A stretch of 64,000 nt of DNA, taken from the NCBI GenBank assembly GCA_029243605.1, contig JAQWRT010000005.1, positions 62,001 to 126,000 of the forward strand, in the 5' to 3' direction. Of this stretch, positions 17,301-25,951 are shown in pieces; position 1 is the stretch's first letter, and each line of letters opens with the position of its first letter. The notes under the pieces were generated by a model. That model was not told the origin of the DNA, ran no database searches, and saw nothing but the letters and a program-made list of their open reading frames with translations. A program made the translations under genes and the position numbers. This DNA is from Myxococcota bacterium (GTDB lineage Bacteria; Myxococcota_A; UBA9160; UBA4427).

Positions 17301-20241
17301 GAAACCAAACGAAATCGAAATCGAGGATTTCACGCTTTCGGGCCCCGGTTCGCCGACGTCCGCGCCTGCCGATTCGCGCTTCGCCATTCAGGTCAAGGCC
17401 ACCGTCTCCAGCGCCCATCGCGGCAAGCTCCAGATCTTTGTTCAACCCCGAACCGAAAACGATCAGCCCTGGCAACGTGCGGCCACGGCCACCTTTCATC
17501 TGGCCCCGGTCCCGGAAGCGTCCGGCTCGGCACCCGAGGGCGGTGGTCTGGAGGCGGTCCGACTTCGCTGCCCACGAGAGATCGGCCTCGACTGGCCGAG
17601 GGCGATTCTCGAGCGACACGGGGCCGCTTTCCCTCGAGGCCTCGATAGCCTGCGGTCCCTGCATCTCGGCAACAACGAATTCCTGGCACGCCTGGAGATT
17701 CCGCCGGGCTGCCAAAACGATGTCGGGCATTTTCACCTGCATCCCGTGATGATCGAAATGGGAGTCGCCCTGGCGGGTGCGATTCTCCTGCCCGGCCAAG
17801 GCTCTCTTTTTGGCCGATCCATCGAAAAAATCCGTTCGTGTCGGCGCGGGGACGAAAGCGTGATCTGCCACGCAAGGCTTGGAGACGACCCTGAGGTCAT
17901 CCTCCTCGACATCTACTCAGCCCATGGAAAAACCCTCGCCCGGCTCGACGGGGTTTGCCTTGCCGCCCCCTCGCACTCGAACTCAACCGGGGAGCGAAGT
18001 CCCATCTTCAGGGCCAGGAGAGAATCCCATACGACCTGGCTGGCCGAGGCCCAGTGCGAAGAATTCCCGGGCAACCCGGCCCAAGGGTTCGATGCCCGGG
18101 CCGCCCTGGCCTGGGGGATCGACGCCGTGGAAAGAGCCGAAGACCCGGAACGCGCGAGCGACCTCATCGCCCTGGACTCCGAACTTCCGCCGATCCAGAG
18201 CCAGCGCCCCTTGAGTCGCTCGGCTTCCCGCTCTTTCGTCGCCCATACATCCGGGGCAAGCGCCGTTCAATTTCGCTCGGTCGCCTTGCCCGCACCCGGG
18301 CCCGGAGAAGTCCGGGTCGAAGTGCATTCGGCTCCCTTGAGTCAACTCGATATCCGGTGCGCACTTGGGCTCGCGGAAGCCGGCTCGACGCGAATCGGCC
18401 GGGAGTTCTCCGGCGTCGTACGAGCCATCGGTCCCGACATCTCCCACCTCGAGCCCGGGGATCCCGTCTTTGGCTTGGCCCAGGGTGCGATCGCCAGTCA
18501 TGTCGTGGCTCCGGCTCACTGGGTCGCGAAAATTCCCTCACATCTGATGCAACAGAGCGCCGCCGCGCTCCCGCTCCCCTACCTCGTCGCCCGCCGGGTT
18601 CTCTCCGAGTGCGCCAAGGTCGAAGCCGGCACCCGAATCCTGCTCCTCGCCGGGGCCGGGGGAGTCGGACTCGCCCTGACGCATGTGGCTTCGCGCCAGG
18701 AGGGCCGGGTCCTCGCCCTCGCCTCGAATCCCGCTCGTCGGGATGCCCTTCTCGAAAGCGGCGCCGAGGAAAGTTTCTGCGGTGAGGTCGGGTCGTTCGA
18801 TGAAGACGCATTGGCTTGGAGCGAGGGAAAAGGCTTCGACCTCATCATCTCCTCCCTGGACGATTCTCGAATCGAAAATGCGGCGGGGCTACTCGCTCCC
18901 GGTGGAACCTTCGTCGATCTCCGGCCGCCGGGATCGCGAGGATTCACAAAATTTCCGCCGCTCCTGGGCAACCGGAATTTCGCTTCCTTTGACTTTGACG
19001 CCTGGCTCGAAGAGGATCCCCAGGGTGTCGCTTCGAGCTTGCGGCAACTTGCTGTCGACCTCGGCAACGAGGAAGCGCCCACGACTCCCCTGGCCCTCTT
19101 TCCCGCAGCCGAACTCCATCGTGCCCTCCGCTTCGCCAGCCAGAATCGCTCCACCGGGCGCGTGGTCCTCGATATGCGCGCCGAGCAGGGCATCTCGATC
19201 CACGAGGAAGCCGCCGGCCCGCGCCTCGCTCCCCAAGCCGTGCACTGGGTGAGCGGCTCGGACGCCGGGCGGATCGAAGCTCACGCGCAATGGCTCCACG
19301 CCCTAGGCGCCCGGCGATTCGTCATCCACTCGACCCAAAACATCGACGCCCTACGAATAGAAATTTCAGCGCGGGCAGCTCTTCGGGGCTTCGATCTCGA
19401 ATTCAGCGAAGGCCCCCTTGGCTCCGCCCTGGCCGAGGTCGGAAAACTCTCGGGGGAACCGGAATCCTTTACCCATCTCATGGAAACCGCCTTCGCCCAC
19501 GCTCATACTGGCATGAGCAAGGCGCTCTCCGAAGAATTCGAGCGCTTGCAAGCCGCCGACCTCGCCACTCGCAATCTTGCCAACACGCGCTTTCTCCTCG
19601 TCGCGTGTGCACGGGATCTTCTCGAAATCCCTGGCACTCTGGATGCGGTCGAGGTCTCGGCCTCGTGCCGAGCGCTACGTCGCTTCGCCGAATCCGTCTG
19701 TGAAAAAAGGCGAGAGGCCGGGCTTCGCGCCGCAAGTATCGCCCTGGCCGACCCCATCCGCGGCGCGGACTCCCTTTCCCAAGCCACCCGCGTGGCCATG
19801 GAGAGCCTGGCCTTTGAGGGAGACGGCCACGATGGCCTCGTCTTCCCCGCGCATGGAGAAGATTTAAGAGGGCTGCGCCCCTGGGCTTTGGCCTTGCTCG
19901 GCCACGCGGCGGAGCCGGGCGCCGAAACCCGTTCCGGCTCGGAACCCCTGGATCTGGCACGCCTGGGTTCGAGGGAACGTCGAGAATACCTGAGGGCCAA
20001 CCTGCTGGAGCTCACCGCGAGCATCCTGGCCCTCTCGAGCGAAGGACGCGAGCGCTTCGATGCCGCCATGCCCTTGGTCGACATGGGCCTCGATTCCTTG
20101 ATGGCCTCCGAGCTGAGTATCCAGGTCTTGAAGGATCTCGGCCAAACCTTGACCGCACAGATCTGGGCCACTCGCCCGGGAGTCGATCATCTCGTCGACT
20201 ATTTGGATCGCGCCATCGAGGATGAAAAGGACCAGGCCTGA
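14365..20241 (+). CDS. Type I polyketide synthase, KS-AT-(DH)-ER-(KR)-ACP
   Basis: A 1958-residue single-module polyketide synthase. KS (about 15-440) has Cys195 in DTACSSS, His331 in EAHGTGT and His371 in NIGHAESA. AT (about 560-860) has Ser652 in GQSVGE and a FASHCFH segment near 751, so extender preference is ambiguous. The DH region (about 919-1205) has Gln953 where the catalytic His should be and Glu1131 in HPVMIE where Asp is expected. ER (about 1298-1600) keeps the dinucleotide motif GAGGVG at 1430-1435. The KR-like region (about 1626-1850) reads SGSDAGR where TGGxGG is expected and lacks the Ser/Tyr pair. ACP has Ser1911 in GLDSLM. The start is the GTG of the GTGA overlap with the upstream gene; the longer open frame upstream is a shadow. 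Confidence 0.93.
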   Translation: MKREKKDDGPLPSAFPIALVGIGCRFPGARGPEELWRTLIERRCSVGDVPQHRIDLGYSVEHYFDPRARIPGRISSIKAGFVEHPEKFDPVRFGLTPRDAAAMEPQARMMLEVTWDAIEDAGLAFETLRGERVAVIVGHTAEDFSRERIGVLGEDAATRSLDVRTAVGYARAAISGRISHLLDLRGPSMTVDTACSSSLYATHQACQSLWLGESRMALAGGVNLFLTPEGSLALSRSGMMAADGCCKAFDARADGFVRAEGAGAVLLRPLADALENGDRIYAVIRGSGISADGRDGGHMMAPGREGQAQAMRDAYRRADLLPGEIDFLEAHGTGTAIGDPIEAASLGDVMGEGRDPAHPLRISSIKGNIGHAESASGMAGLIKAALAVERRVWPGQLHFETPNPSIDWENLPVEVQVENAPWPHSGVARAAVNSFGISGTNAHIVLEGPPAPLDGEAPSGEDDHYRLFPLSAHGPAALTARAEQCLDWLRGESLSGTSAPSMDDLGHTLARRKSHFGERLAIVANSASSLVRELEGYLARETSPACLSSERTGGAPRPLVFVFPGQGGQWAGMAQDLVASEPGFRAHLEAWDQAFRPHVSWSLVEILADAQASNRALADLAVIQPILVALQAAIADWLIERGARPGAVVGQSVGEIPAAYVAGILSRPEAARLACLRGAAVARAAGRGAMGLVGLSEEATRWELGTASPGVEIAGQSAPAMTLVAGDRKETQVFLQALAEREIFARPLEVDFASHCFHMDPLLADFAHGVGELNPAAGHIPFYSSVCGDRVPGETLKTEYWVKNLRERVRFVDAVDASMRDATPDFVEISPHPTGIRAIGEIVASRGTEARAVETLRRGQPGEESLLRTLAALFAGGHSLEMNRLHSRGQYIGSPLYPHQLRTLWFGQRRRHHLPRTSHPLLGVRQQDAEDERSFRWEILADTDSVPSLALCQRDLGTRLPASLCTELILAAAADLGSGKPNEIEIEDFTLSGPGSPTSAPADSRFAIQVKATVSSAHRGKLQIFVQPRTENDQPWQRAATATFHLAPVPEASGSAPEGGGLEAVRLRCPREIGLDWPRAILERHGAAFPRGLDSLRSLHLGNNEFLARLEIPPGCQNDVGHFHLHPVMIEMGVALAGAILLPGQGSLFGRSIEKIRSCRRGDESVICHARLGDDPEVILLDIYSAHGKTLARLDGVCLAAPSHSNSTGERSPIFRARRESHTTWLAEAQCEEFPGNPAQGFDARAALAWGIDAVERAEDPERASDLIALDSELPPIQSQRPLSRSASRSFVAHTSGASAVQFRSVALPAPGPGEVRVEVHSAPLSQLDIRCALGLAEAGSTRIGREFSGVVRAIGPDISHLEPGDPVFGLAQGAIASHVVAPAHWVAKIPSHLMQQSAAALPLPYLVARRVLSECAKVEAGTRILLLAGAGGVGLALTHVASRQEGRVLALASNPARRDALLESGAEESFCGEVGSFDEDALAWSEGKGFDLIISSLDDSRIENAAGLLAPGGTFVDLRPPGSRGFTKFPPLLGNRNFASFDFDAWLEEDPQGVASSLRQLAVDLGNEEAPTTPLALFPAAELHRALRFASQNRSTGRVVLDMRAEQGISIHEEAAGPRLAPQAVHWVSGSDAGRIEAHAQWLHALGARRFVIHSTQNIDALRIEISARAALRGFDLEFSEGPLGSALAEVGKLSGEPESFTHLMETAFAHAHTGMSKALSEEFERLQAADLATRNLANTRFLLVACARDLLEIPGTLDAVEVSASCRALRRFAESVCEKRREAGLRAASIALADPIRGADSLSQATRVAMESLAFEGDGHDGLVFPAHGEDLRGLRPWALALLGHAAEPGAETRSGSEPLDLARLGSRERREYLRANLLELTASILALSSEGRERFDAAMPLVDMGLDSLMASELSIQVLKDLGQTLTAQIWATRPGVDHLVDYLDRAIEDEKDQA

Positions 20242-21155
20242 TGGAAGCCGAAGCCTGCCCCGATACACTCGATACACTCGATCTCGCCTGCTCGGCGCGG
20301 GAGGGGAAGGGCTATCCGGTTCTCTTTGTCCACGGCTTCTCCCACAATCGCTTTGTCTGGGAGCCCATCGCCAACTCCCTGGCGCCCGCCCTCAAGCCCT
20401 ATCTCGTCGACCTTCGGGGCCACGGCGATTCGGGCTGGTCACCCGCCGGGCGCTACGCACCGAAAGACTACGCACGCGACCTGCCCCGGCTGCTCGACCG
20501 CCTAGCCCTCGATCGCGTCGTCGTGGTGGGGCACTCCCTGGGCGGACTCACCGCCGCACTCTTCGCCGCGCAATCTCCCCACCGCGTCACGGGCATTGCC
20601 CTGGTGGACACGGGCCCTGATCTCTCCAGCGTCGCCCTCGGCCGCATGGCCAGCGATGCCGGAAGCGCCCCGTCGGATTTCGAAAGCGAGGAGAGCTACG
20701 AGGAATGGCTCAAGGGCATCCTGCCCATGGCCGACCCCCAGGCCTTGGCCGCCTTTGCACCCAAAGCCGTGGTTCGCCGCCTGGACGGCCGCTTCGAATT
20801 GAAGATCGACCCCGCTGTATTGGCTCCCAAAGAGCACGCCGATTCCTGGGAGGAGATCTCGGCAGAGATCGAGCGCGCATTCGGAGCCATTGGCTGCCCG
20901 AGCCTTCTGGTTCGAGGCGGACGATCGGCGCTGCTCTCCCAGGAACGGGCCGAGCAACTCGCCCATGAGCGGTTGGCTCGGGGGCGACTCGTCACCCTCG
21001 ATAACGCCGGGCACGCCGTCATGCTCGAAGATGGTCCCGGCCTCGGCCGAGCTCTTGAGGATTTTGCCCTGGAGATCGTCGCCGGGCACTCAAACCAAGC
21101 GGCGAGGGTCGGAGGTGCCGGGGTCGCCGAAGGAACTGGACGAAGCTCCGCCTAG
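20241..21155 (+). CDS. Alpha/beta hydrolase (putative PKS release enzyme)
   Basis: A 304-residue alpha/beta-hydrolase. The oxyanion segment is FVHGFSHNRFVW, the nucleophile Ser99 is in VVGHSLGG and the His is in NAGHAVMLED. The usual acid position after the sixth strand reads RGGRSA, so the expected Asp is not where most relatives have it. The ATG overlaps the PKS stop codon as TGATG, indicating tight translational coupling. As the PKS has no thioesterase domain, this protein is the obvious candidate for releasing or editing the acyl chain; that role is inferred from position. Confidence 0.85.
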   Translation: MEAEACPDTLDTLDLACSAREGKGYPVLFVHGFSHNRFVWEPIANSLAPALKPYLVDLRGHGDSGWSPAGRYAPKDYARDLPRLLDRLALDRVVVVGHSLGGLTAALFAAQSPHRVTGIALVDTGPDLSSVALGRMASDAGSAPSDFESEESYEEWLKGILPMADPQALAAFAPKAVVRRLDGRFELKIDPAVLAPKEHADSWEEISAEIERAFGAIGCPSLLVRGGRSALLSQERAEQLAHERLARGRLVTLDNAGHAVMLEDGPGLGRALEDFALEIVAGHSNQAARVGGAGVAEGTGRSSA

Positions 21156-21189
21156 GCTGTCCACCCGGCGCGACTCTCAGCCACCCCCC

Positions 21190-23076
21190 TCAAAGGGTTT
21201 CGATTTCGGAAATTTTGACCACGCTGAAATCGGCCTTCATCGGCGTCTCGGCCAGCAAGGTACGGAAGACGATGTGGGCGTTGGTATACCCCTGGGTCGA
21301 GATCCAGTTCTCCACTCCCGGATTTTCCGCGCTCGCATAGATAACGAAGGCCTCGTCCTCGCCCTTCTTGATCTGGCGGTTGTTGATCCCGATGGGTCCA
21401 TACCGAAAATCTGCGGACTCGAGGTAGCGCGTCATGATCTGGCACGACCAATATCGACACGGAACATCGATGCCCGAAATTCGGATCGCTTCATCGGGGT
21501 TGAGATTGAACCAGGCACCGAGGTAGTCGATCCCGGGCCCTGGAAGGTTGTTGGCCACCAACCGGGGGTCGATCATCTGGGCCAGTTCCACGGGCGTGTA
21601 CTCGCTGCCGGACTCATCCTCATGAATCAACACGCCATCATCGATACGCGTCATCGATGTTTTCTTGCCGCCGGTCTCACTCTCATGGGCGATCAGATTC
21701 AAGCCCGCAAAAACCGAGAGCCCGATGGAAACATCCGTTGCGTCCTCGACGAAATCGAGCACCCGCTGTAGGCCAGCCTCCAAGTCGGGTTCGCTGTAGA
21801 CAGCCGGGGCTTCCACCTCGGAGACGCACTCGATATTCATAATGGCCGGGCGATAGCGACCCGCGTCCACCGCGAGAACCGTTTCGGGAAAATACTCTCG
21901 GGAGAAGAGAATCGGCCTTTCCCCCTCGAGGCGAAGCCAATTCGCGACCCCCTCCGGCCTTTCTGCGGATACGTGAAATTTGGCGACCTGTTCGCCGAAA
22001 ACGTTTTCGAAGACCATGTCATGATCGAAGAGCCCGTCCACGATCTTATAGGCACCGTTTTCGTCGAAGGCGTAGACCGTCAACGAGAAGAAGATGTCGT
22101 CGCCCCGACGAACGTAGACTTCGTACTCGAGGTTCTCATCGAGCTTGGCCTCGTAATAGAGAGTATCCGGGCCATCGCCCTTGAATTTTCGAATCGGGGT
22201 CATCATCCGGGCCAGGGTCGGGCGCTTTCGATCGATATCCATCTCGAGTTGGTGCGCTGCCGAGAGGAGCCTCACGAGATAGCGATAACCCTCGGCGCGC
22301 TCCCGGGCATTTCGAGCGCCAGTGGGGCCAACGATCTTCTCACCAATCCGGGCCAACTCCTGGGAAAAGCGATTCCAGGCGGCCTGGGAGCGCGATAGAT
22401 CGGCTTCCGAATCCCCCATCTCCCGGCGGCTTGGGGGCGTCTCCACGATGGGTCCTGGCGTGTCCATGAGCCGGTCAGCCGTGATCTCGCCGTCTCTCTG
22501 GATCACCGCCACCAAGGCCTGGACCGAGGCGACGCGCTCGTCGTGGGAATTCGATCGTTGATCGAAGAAGCCGAGCAACAGGGTGGCGTCGAAGGCGAGC
22601 ATCAACCCATGGGCGATGAGTTTCGGGTCACGATCGGCAGGGATCAGATCCGAAACCGTCTCGGCCAGGGAGCCCGCAAAGCGATGGTTGAGATCGAGGA
22701 GCGTCTCGACGACGATCTCGCGCAAATCGGGAGATTCGAGCGCCCAGCGGACGCAGGCGGTGATCTCATCGCCATGGGCCTCGGCAAAATTCTTGGAACT
22801 CGCGATCTGCTGTTCGAGCCGCTTGCTCGGCTCGATATTCGTGTCTGCACGCCCGAGGGAGTCGCGAAAGGGCGCGAGCATCCGGGTGAAGGCCTCGCGA
22901 AAAACACTCGCCTTGTCGCTGAAATGCCAGAATACTGTGGCACGGCCCACCCCAGCCCGAACCGCGATATCGCGAACGGTGGTGGCCTCGTAGCCATCGG
23001 CAATGAAGAGCTCGGTCGCCGCGGTCAGGATCTTCTCCTGAGTGTCGGCCTTGTCGCGCCCCTTGTTTCCAGCCAT
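21190..23076 (-). CDS. TetR regulator fused to a DUF1214-like domain
   Basis: A 628-residue protein in one frame. Residues about 10-60 are a TetR helix-turn-helix (TVRDIAVRAGVGRATVFWHF), followed to about 200 by an all-helical TetR ligand domain. Residues about 230-620 look like a DUF1214/DUF1254-type beta-rich domain, with an AWNRFSQELARIGEKI entry helix, a RYWSCQIM strand and a GPIGINNRQI segment. TetR proteins are usually near 200 residues, so the fusion is odd. It starts at 23076 with GAGGGG seven bases before the ATG; the longer frame to 23226 lacks such a site. It converges with the polyketide cassette and is divergent from the lactamase-fold gene. Confidence 0.8.
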   Translation of the reverse strand: MAGNKGRDKADTQEKILTAATELFIADGYEATTVRDIAVRAGVGRATVFWHFSDKASVFREAFTRMLAPFRDSLGRADTNIEPSKRLEQQIASSKNFAEAHGDEITACVRWALESPDLREIVVETLLDLNHRFAGSLAETVSDLIPADRDPKLIAHGLMLAFDATLLLGFFDQRSNSHDERVASVQALVAVIQRDGEITADRLMDTPGPIVETPPSRREMGDSEADLSRSQAAWNRFSQELARIGEKIVGPTGARNARERAEGYRYLVRLLSAAHQLEMDIDRKRPTLARMMTPIRKFKGDGPDTLYYEAKLDENLEYEVYVRRGDDIFFSLTVYAFDENGAYKIVDGLFDHDMVFENVFGEQVAKFHVSAERPEGVANWLRLEGERPILFSREYFPETVLAVDAGRYRPAIMNIECVSEVEAPAVYSEPDLEAGLQRVLDFVEDATDVSIGLSVFAGLNLIAHESETGGKKTSMTRIDDGVLIHEDESGSEYTPVELAQMIDPRLVANNLPGPGIDYLGAWFNLNPDEAIRISGIDVPCRYWSCQIMTRYLESADFRYGPIGINNRQIKKGEDEAFVIYASAENPGVENWISTQGYTNAHIVFRTLLAETPMKADFSVVKISEIETL

Positions 23077-23089
23077 GTCTTTCCCCTCT

Positions 23090-23123
23090 ATGATGCCTCG
23101 GGTTGGTAACCACCCATGATGCC
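23090..23123. promoter_or_regulatory. Candidate operator in the tetR-fusion/hydrolase divergent region
   Basis: Two direct copies of ATGATGCC (23090-23097 and 23116-23123) flank the short palindrome GGTTGGTAACC (23101-23111). The element lies between the divergent starts of the TetR fusion and the lactamase-fold gene, a usual site for TetR autoregulation. Binding is inferred only from symmetry and position. Confidence 0.4.
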
Positions 23124-23183
23124 CCAGCCCGGTGGGTCTCGCAGGGTCGGAAATTTCAATATCGAGGGATAGGGAAGAAGTCT

Positions 23184-24293
23184 TTGGAGATTCGAAGCAA
23201 GAGGTATCGCTCGCTCGTGCTTTCACCCCAGGCCCAGCCGCATCGGCGGAGACGGATCGGCGAATATGGCCTTCTGGCCGGCCTGGCGATCCTCGCGACC
23301 CTGGCGAGCCCCCTGTCGAGCCCGGCCTCGGAAATCAAAGGCGCCCCGCGACTCCAAAACGGCGATTTCGAGAACCCCACCGGCCCCCTCTCCCACGGGA
23401 GCTTCGGGACTCGCTCGTCCTTCATCCTCAAACGCATTGCGAGTAGTTTCAGCGACCGGGAATCCCCGCCCCAGAAGATTGCCAATGACGGCAGTTTTCT
23501 CCGCGCCAATGCCGGATCGAGCCGGGCAACGGTCACCTGGGTGGGGCATGCAACCCTGCTCGTTCAGATGGACGGCGTGAGTTTCCTCACCGACCCGGCT
23601 TGGACCAACACCCCGAGTCCTATTCCTGGGCTTGGACCCCAGCGCTTCGTCAAGCCCGGGTTGGCCGTCGATCATCTACCCCCGATTGATTTCGTCCTGA
23701 TCTCGCACAACCACTACGACCATCTGGATCTCGGGAGTCTCGAAGCCCTGGCCCAACGCTCCCCCGAAACCCGCTTCTTCGTCGCCCTTGAAAATGCCGA
23801 ACTTCTCCGTTCTCGAGGCATCGATCGGGTCGAAGAATTCGACTGGGGAGATTCGGTCTCGGTCGGGAGCGTCACGATCTACTGCCTGCCCGCCCAACAC
23901 TGGAGCCAACGCGGACTCCTGGATCGAAATCGATCGCTTTGGGCTTCGTGGGCGGTCATCGGCCCCTGGCGGCGCTTCTACTTCGCCGGCGATACCGGAT
24001 ATTTTGCGGGCTTTGAGGCCATCGGCCGTGCCCTGGGGCCCTTCGATCTTGCGGCGGTCCCCATCGGTGCCTACGAACCCAGTGCCATGATGAAGGCGGC
24101 GCACATGAACCCCGAAGAGGCCGTCTCGGCGGCGCGCGATCTTCGGGCGCGGAAGGCCATCGCCATGCATTTCGGAACTTTCGACCTCTCCAACGAACCC
24201 CTCGACGAGCCCCCGCGCCGGTTTGAGAGTGCCGGGGCGGCAGCCGGTCAGGAGGTCTGGGTTTTCGACGTGGGCGAGACACGCGACTTCTAG
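23184..24293 (+). CDS. MBL-fold metallohydrolase (UlaG/NAPE-PLD-like), exported
   Basis: A roughly 369-residue metallo-beta-lactamase-fold protein. It has WVGHATLLVQ, the metal motif HNHYDHLD, YFAGDTGYF and a final MHFGTF histidine, as in the NAPE-phospholipase-D/UlaG group that cleaves phosphodiesters or lactones. An Arg-rich n-region followed by a hydrophobic segment ending SPASE predicts a signal peptide and a periplasmic or envelope location. The longest frame begins at ATG 23103, but that would nearly overlap the divergent gene start. TTG 23184, with GGGAAG upstream, or GTG 23217 fits better. The start is uncertain; the family is secure. Confidence 0.83.
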   Translation: MEIRSKRYRSLVLSPQAQPHRRRRIGEYGLLAGLAILATLASPLSSPASEIKGAPRLQNGDFENPTGPLSHGSFGTRSSFILKRIASSFSDRESPPQKIANDGSFLRANAGSSRATVTWVGHATLLVQMDGVSFLTDPAWTNTPSPIPGLGPQRFVKPGLAVDHLPPIDFVLISHNHYDHLDLGSLEALAQRSPETRFFVALENAELLRSRGIDRVEEFDWGDSVSVGSVTIYCLPAQHWSQRGLLDRNRSLWASWAVIGPWRRFYFAGDTGYFAGFEAIGRALGPFDLAAVPIGAYEPSAMMKAAHMNPEEAVSAARDLRARKAIAMHFGTFDLSNEPLDEPPRRFESAGAAAGQEVWVFDVGETRDF

Positions 24294-24484
24294 ATTCCCC
24301 GGGATTCTTGCCAGGGGTTCCGCGGGAATCGATGCCCAGGGCTGGCGATCCCTCTTTTCCTTCTTATATCCGATTCCACCACCAGGGCGGCCATCTCCCG
24401 GGCGACGACTTGTGCCGGGGCCTTTTCCGACAGCCTTGCCTGGGCGGGCAGGGGCAGGGGCCTTGGCGGGGCCGGGCGTACCCG

Positions 24485-25951
24485 TCACTCGATATACCCC
24501 ATAGCGCGCAGGGACTCCTCGGTCTCCTTACGGAGCTCAAGGTTTTTGGCCTCGGGGTAGAGCGGAGGGCGATCGCCGTGCAACTCGGCTAGGCGCGCCT
24601 CGAGCCGGACATGCAGATCGGGTTGGCTTGTTTTCAGATTGTCGAGTTCTTCGGGATCAGCTTCCAAGTCAAAGAGTTCGGTGGGACCCCGGGAAGACCG
24701 GATCAGCTTGGCGGAATCATCGATGAGGCCAAAAAGGTCGCGGTCAAAAAATTCGCCCCCGATCTTGATATTCGAGTCGCTGCGATGCACTTCGAGCACG
24801 ACCTCCATCCCCTCGCCCTCGGAGGGCAGGGGCTGCGCCCAATCCGGCCGAGCCAGGCCCGCGGCCTGTAGGATCGTGCCGAAGAGTGCGTGGTTCTGAA
24901 CCGGCGCATGGAGTCGAACGAGCGCTCGCGAACCCGGAGCCCGCACGAGCAGGGGCACCCGAACATTATCCTCGTAGAGGTGAGCGCCGTGGCTCATGAA
25001 ATAGTGTTCGCCAAAGCTTTCTCCGTGGTCGGCGGTGACAAAAACCCAGCTCTCCTCGGCGGCGGGAAGCCCATCGATGGCTTCGAGGAGACGACCCAGG
25101 TGGTGATCGAGGTAGGTGATTTCCGCATCGTATCCAGCCAGAGCCGTTTCGAGTTGGGCCCGCTCGTCCGGGGGAAGCTCGCCGGTGGGACGGGCGGGCA
25201 TGCCCGCCTCGAGCCTTTCGATGAATCGCACCACGACCGGAGTCCCGCTCTCCTCCTCCCTCTGCGGGGAAGCGGGCGCCGGCTTGCGAAAGCCTTCGGG
25301 CGGGGCATAGGGGGCATGGGCATCGAAATAGTTGACGAAAAGAAAGAAGGGCTCAGCGCCGAACTCCCGGATGATCCCAAGCGCGAGATCGGTGGTCTCC
25401 TCCGCTCGTTTCCCGTGAAAGCGTCTGTCGTTTCCGTCGAGTTCGTCGTGGTAGATCTCGAAGCCCTGGGCGGTGCCAAGCTCGCCGCGAAGGGCCGGAC
25501 CCGCCACCACCGCGCCCGTGCGATAACCCGCCGCAGAAAGAATCTCGGCCAGTGTATGGAAGGAGTCGGCGAGGGGGCGAACTCCATACCCAAGGCTGCG
25601 GTCGGCTCCGGCCGGCATGCTCTGGGCGCCGTGCTGCCGGGGAAGTAGGCCCGTCAGAATCGAAGCGTGGGAGGCCAGGGTCCAGGAGGAGGTCGCGTAG
25701 GCGCGCTCATAAACCTGAGCGCGCTGGGCGAAGCGATCGAGATTGGGCGTGTCGGCGCCCGGGTACCCGTAGGGACCCAAGTGGTCGGGTCGGGTCGTAT
25801 CCAGGGTGATGAGAATGAAATTGGGAGGCTGTCGAGGCTCCTCACAAGCCAGGCCCAGGCCGGCCAAAAAAACCAGCAACCCGAACCACCCCCGGCGGCC
25901 CCGGGCAGCGGTCCACTTTTCCCTGGTCTCGGCGCTTCGTTTGATCCTCAT
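24485..25951 (-). CDS. Sulfatase-superfamily hydrolase with Thr at the nucleophile position
   Basis: A 488-residue member of the alkaline phosphatase/sulfatase superfamily. The metal site begins with LITLDTTRPDHLG and continues with TADHGESFGEH. The nucleophile region reads SSWTLASHASILTG, in which a Thr (about residue 91) and a His replace the Cys/Ser and Arg of the C/S-x-P-x-R formylglycine motif, so conversion to formylglycine is unlikely. An N-terminal hydrophobic segment ends at AC, possibly a lipobox. It may therefore be a phosphohydrolase or transferase on the cell envelope. ATG 25951 is preferred over the TTG at 25987. Confidence 0.85.
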   Translation of the reverse strand: MRIKRSAETREKWTAARGRRGWFGLLVFLAGLGLACEEPRQPPNFILITLDTTRPDHLGPYGYPGADTPNLDRFAQRAQVYERAYATSSWTLASHASILTGLLPRQHGAQSMPAGADRSLGYGVRPLADSFHTLAEILSAAGYRTGAVVAGPALRGELGTAQGFEIYHDELDGNDRRFHGKRAEETTDLALGIIREFGAEPFFLFVNYFDAHAPYAPPEGFRKPAPASPQREEESGTPVVVRFIERLEAGMPARPTGELPPDERAQLETALAGYDAEITYLDHHLGRLLEAIDGLPAAEESWVFVTADHGESFGEHYFMSHGAHLYEDNVRVPLLVRAPGSRALVRLHAPVQNHALFGTILQAAGLARPDWAQPLPSEGEGMEVVLEVHRSDSNIKIGGEFFDRDLFGLIDDSAKLIRSSRGPTELFDLEADPEELDNLKTSQPDLHVRLEARLAELHGDRPPLYPEAKNLELRKETEESLRAMGYIE

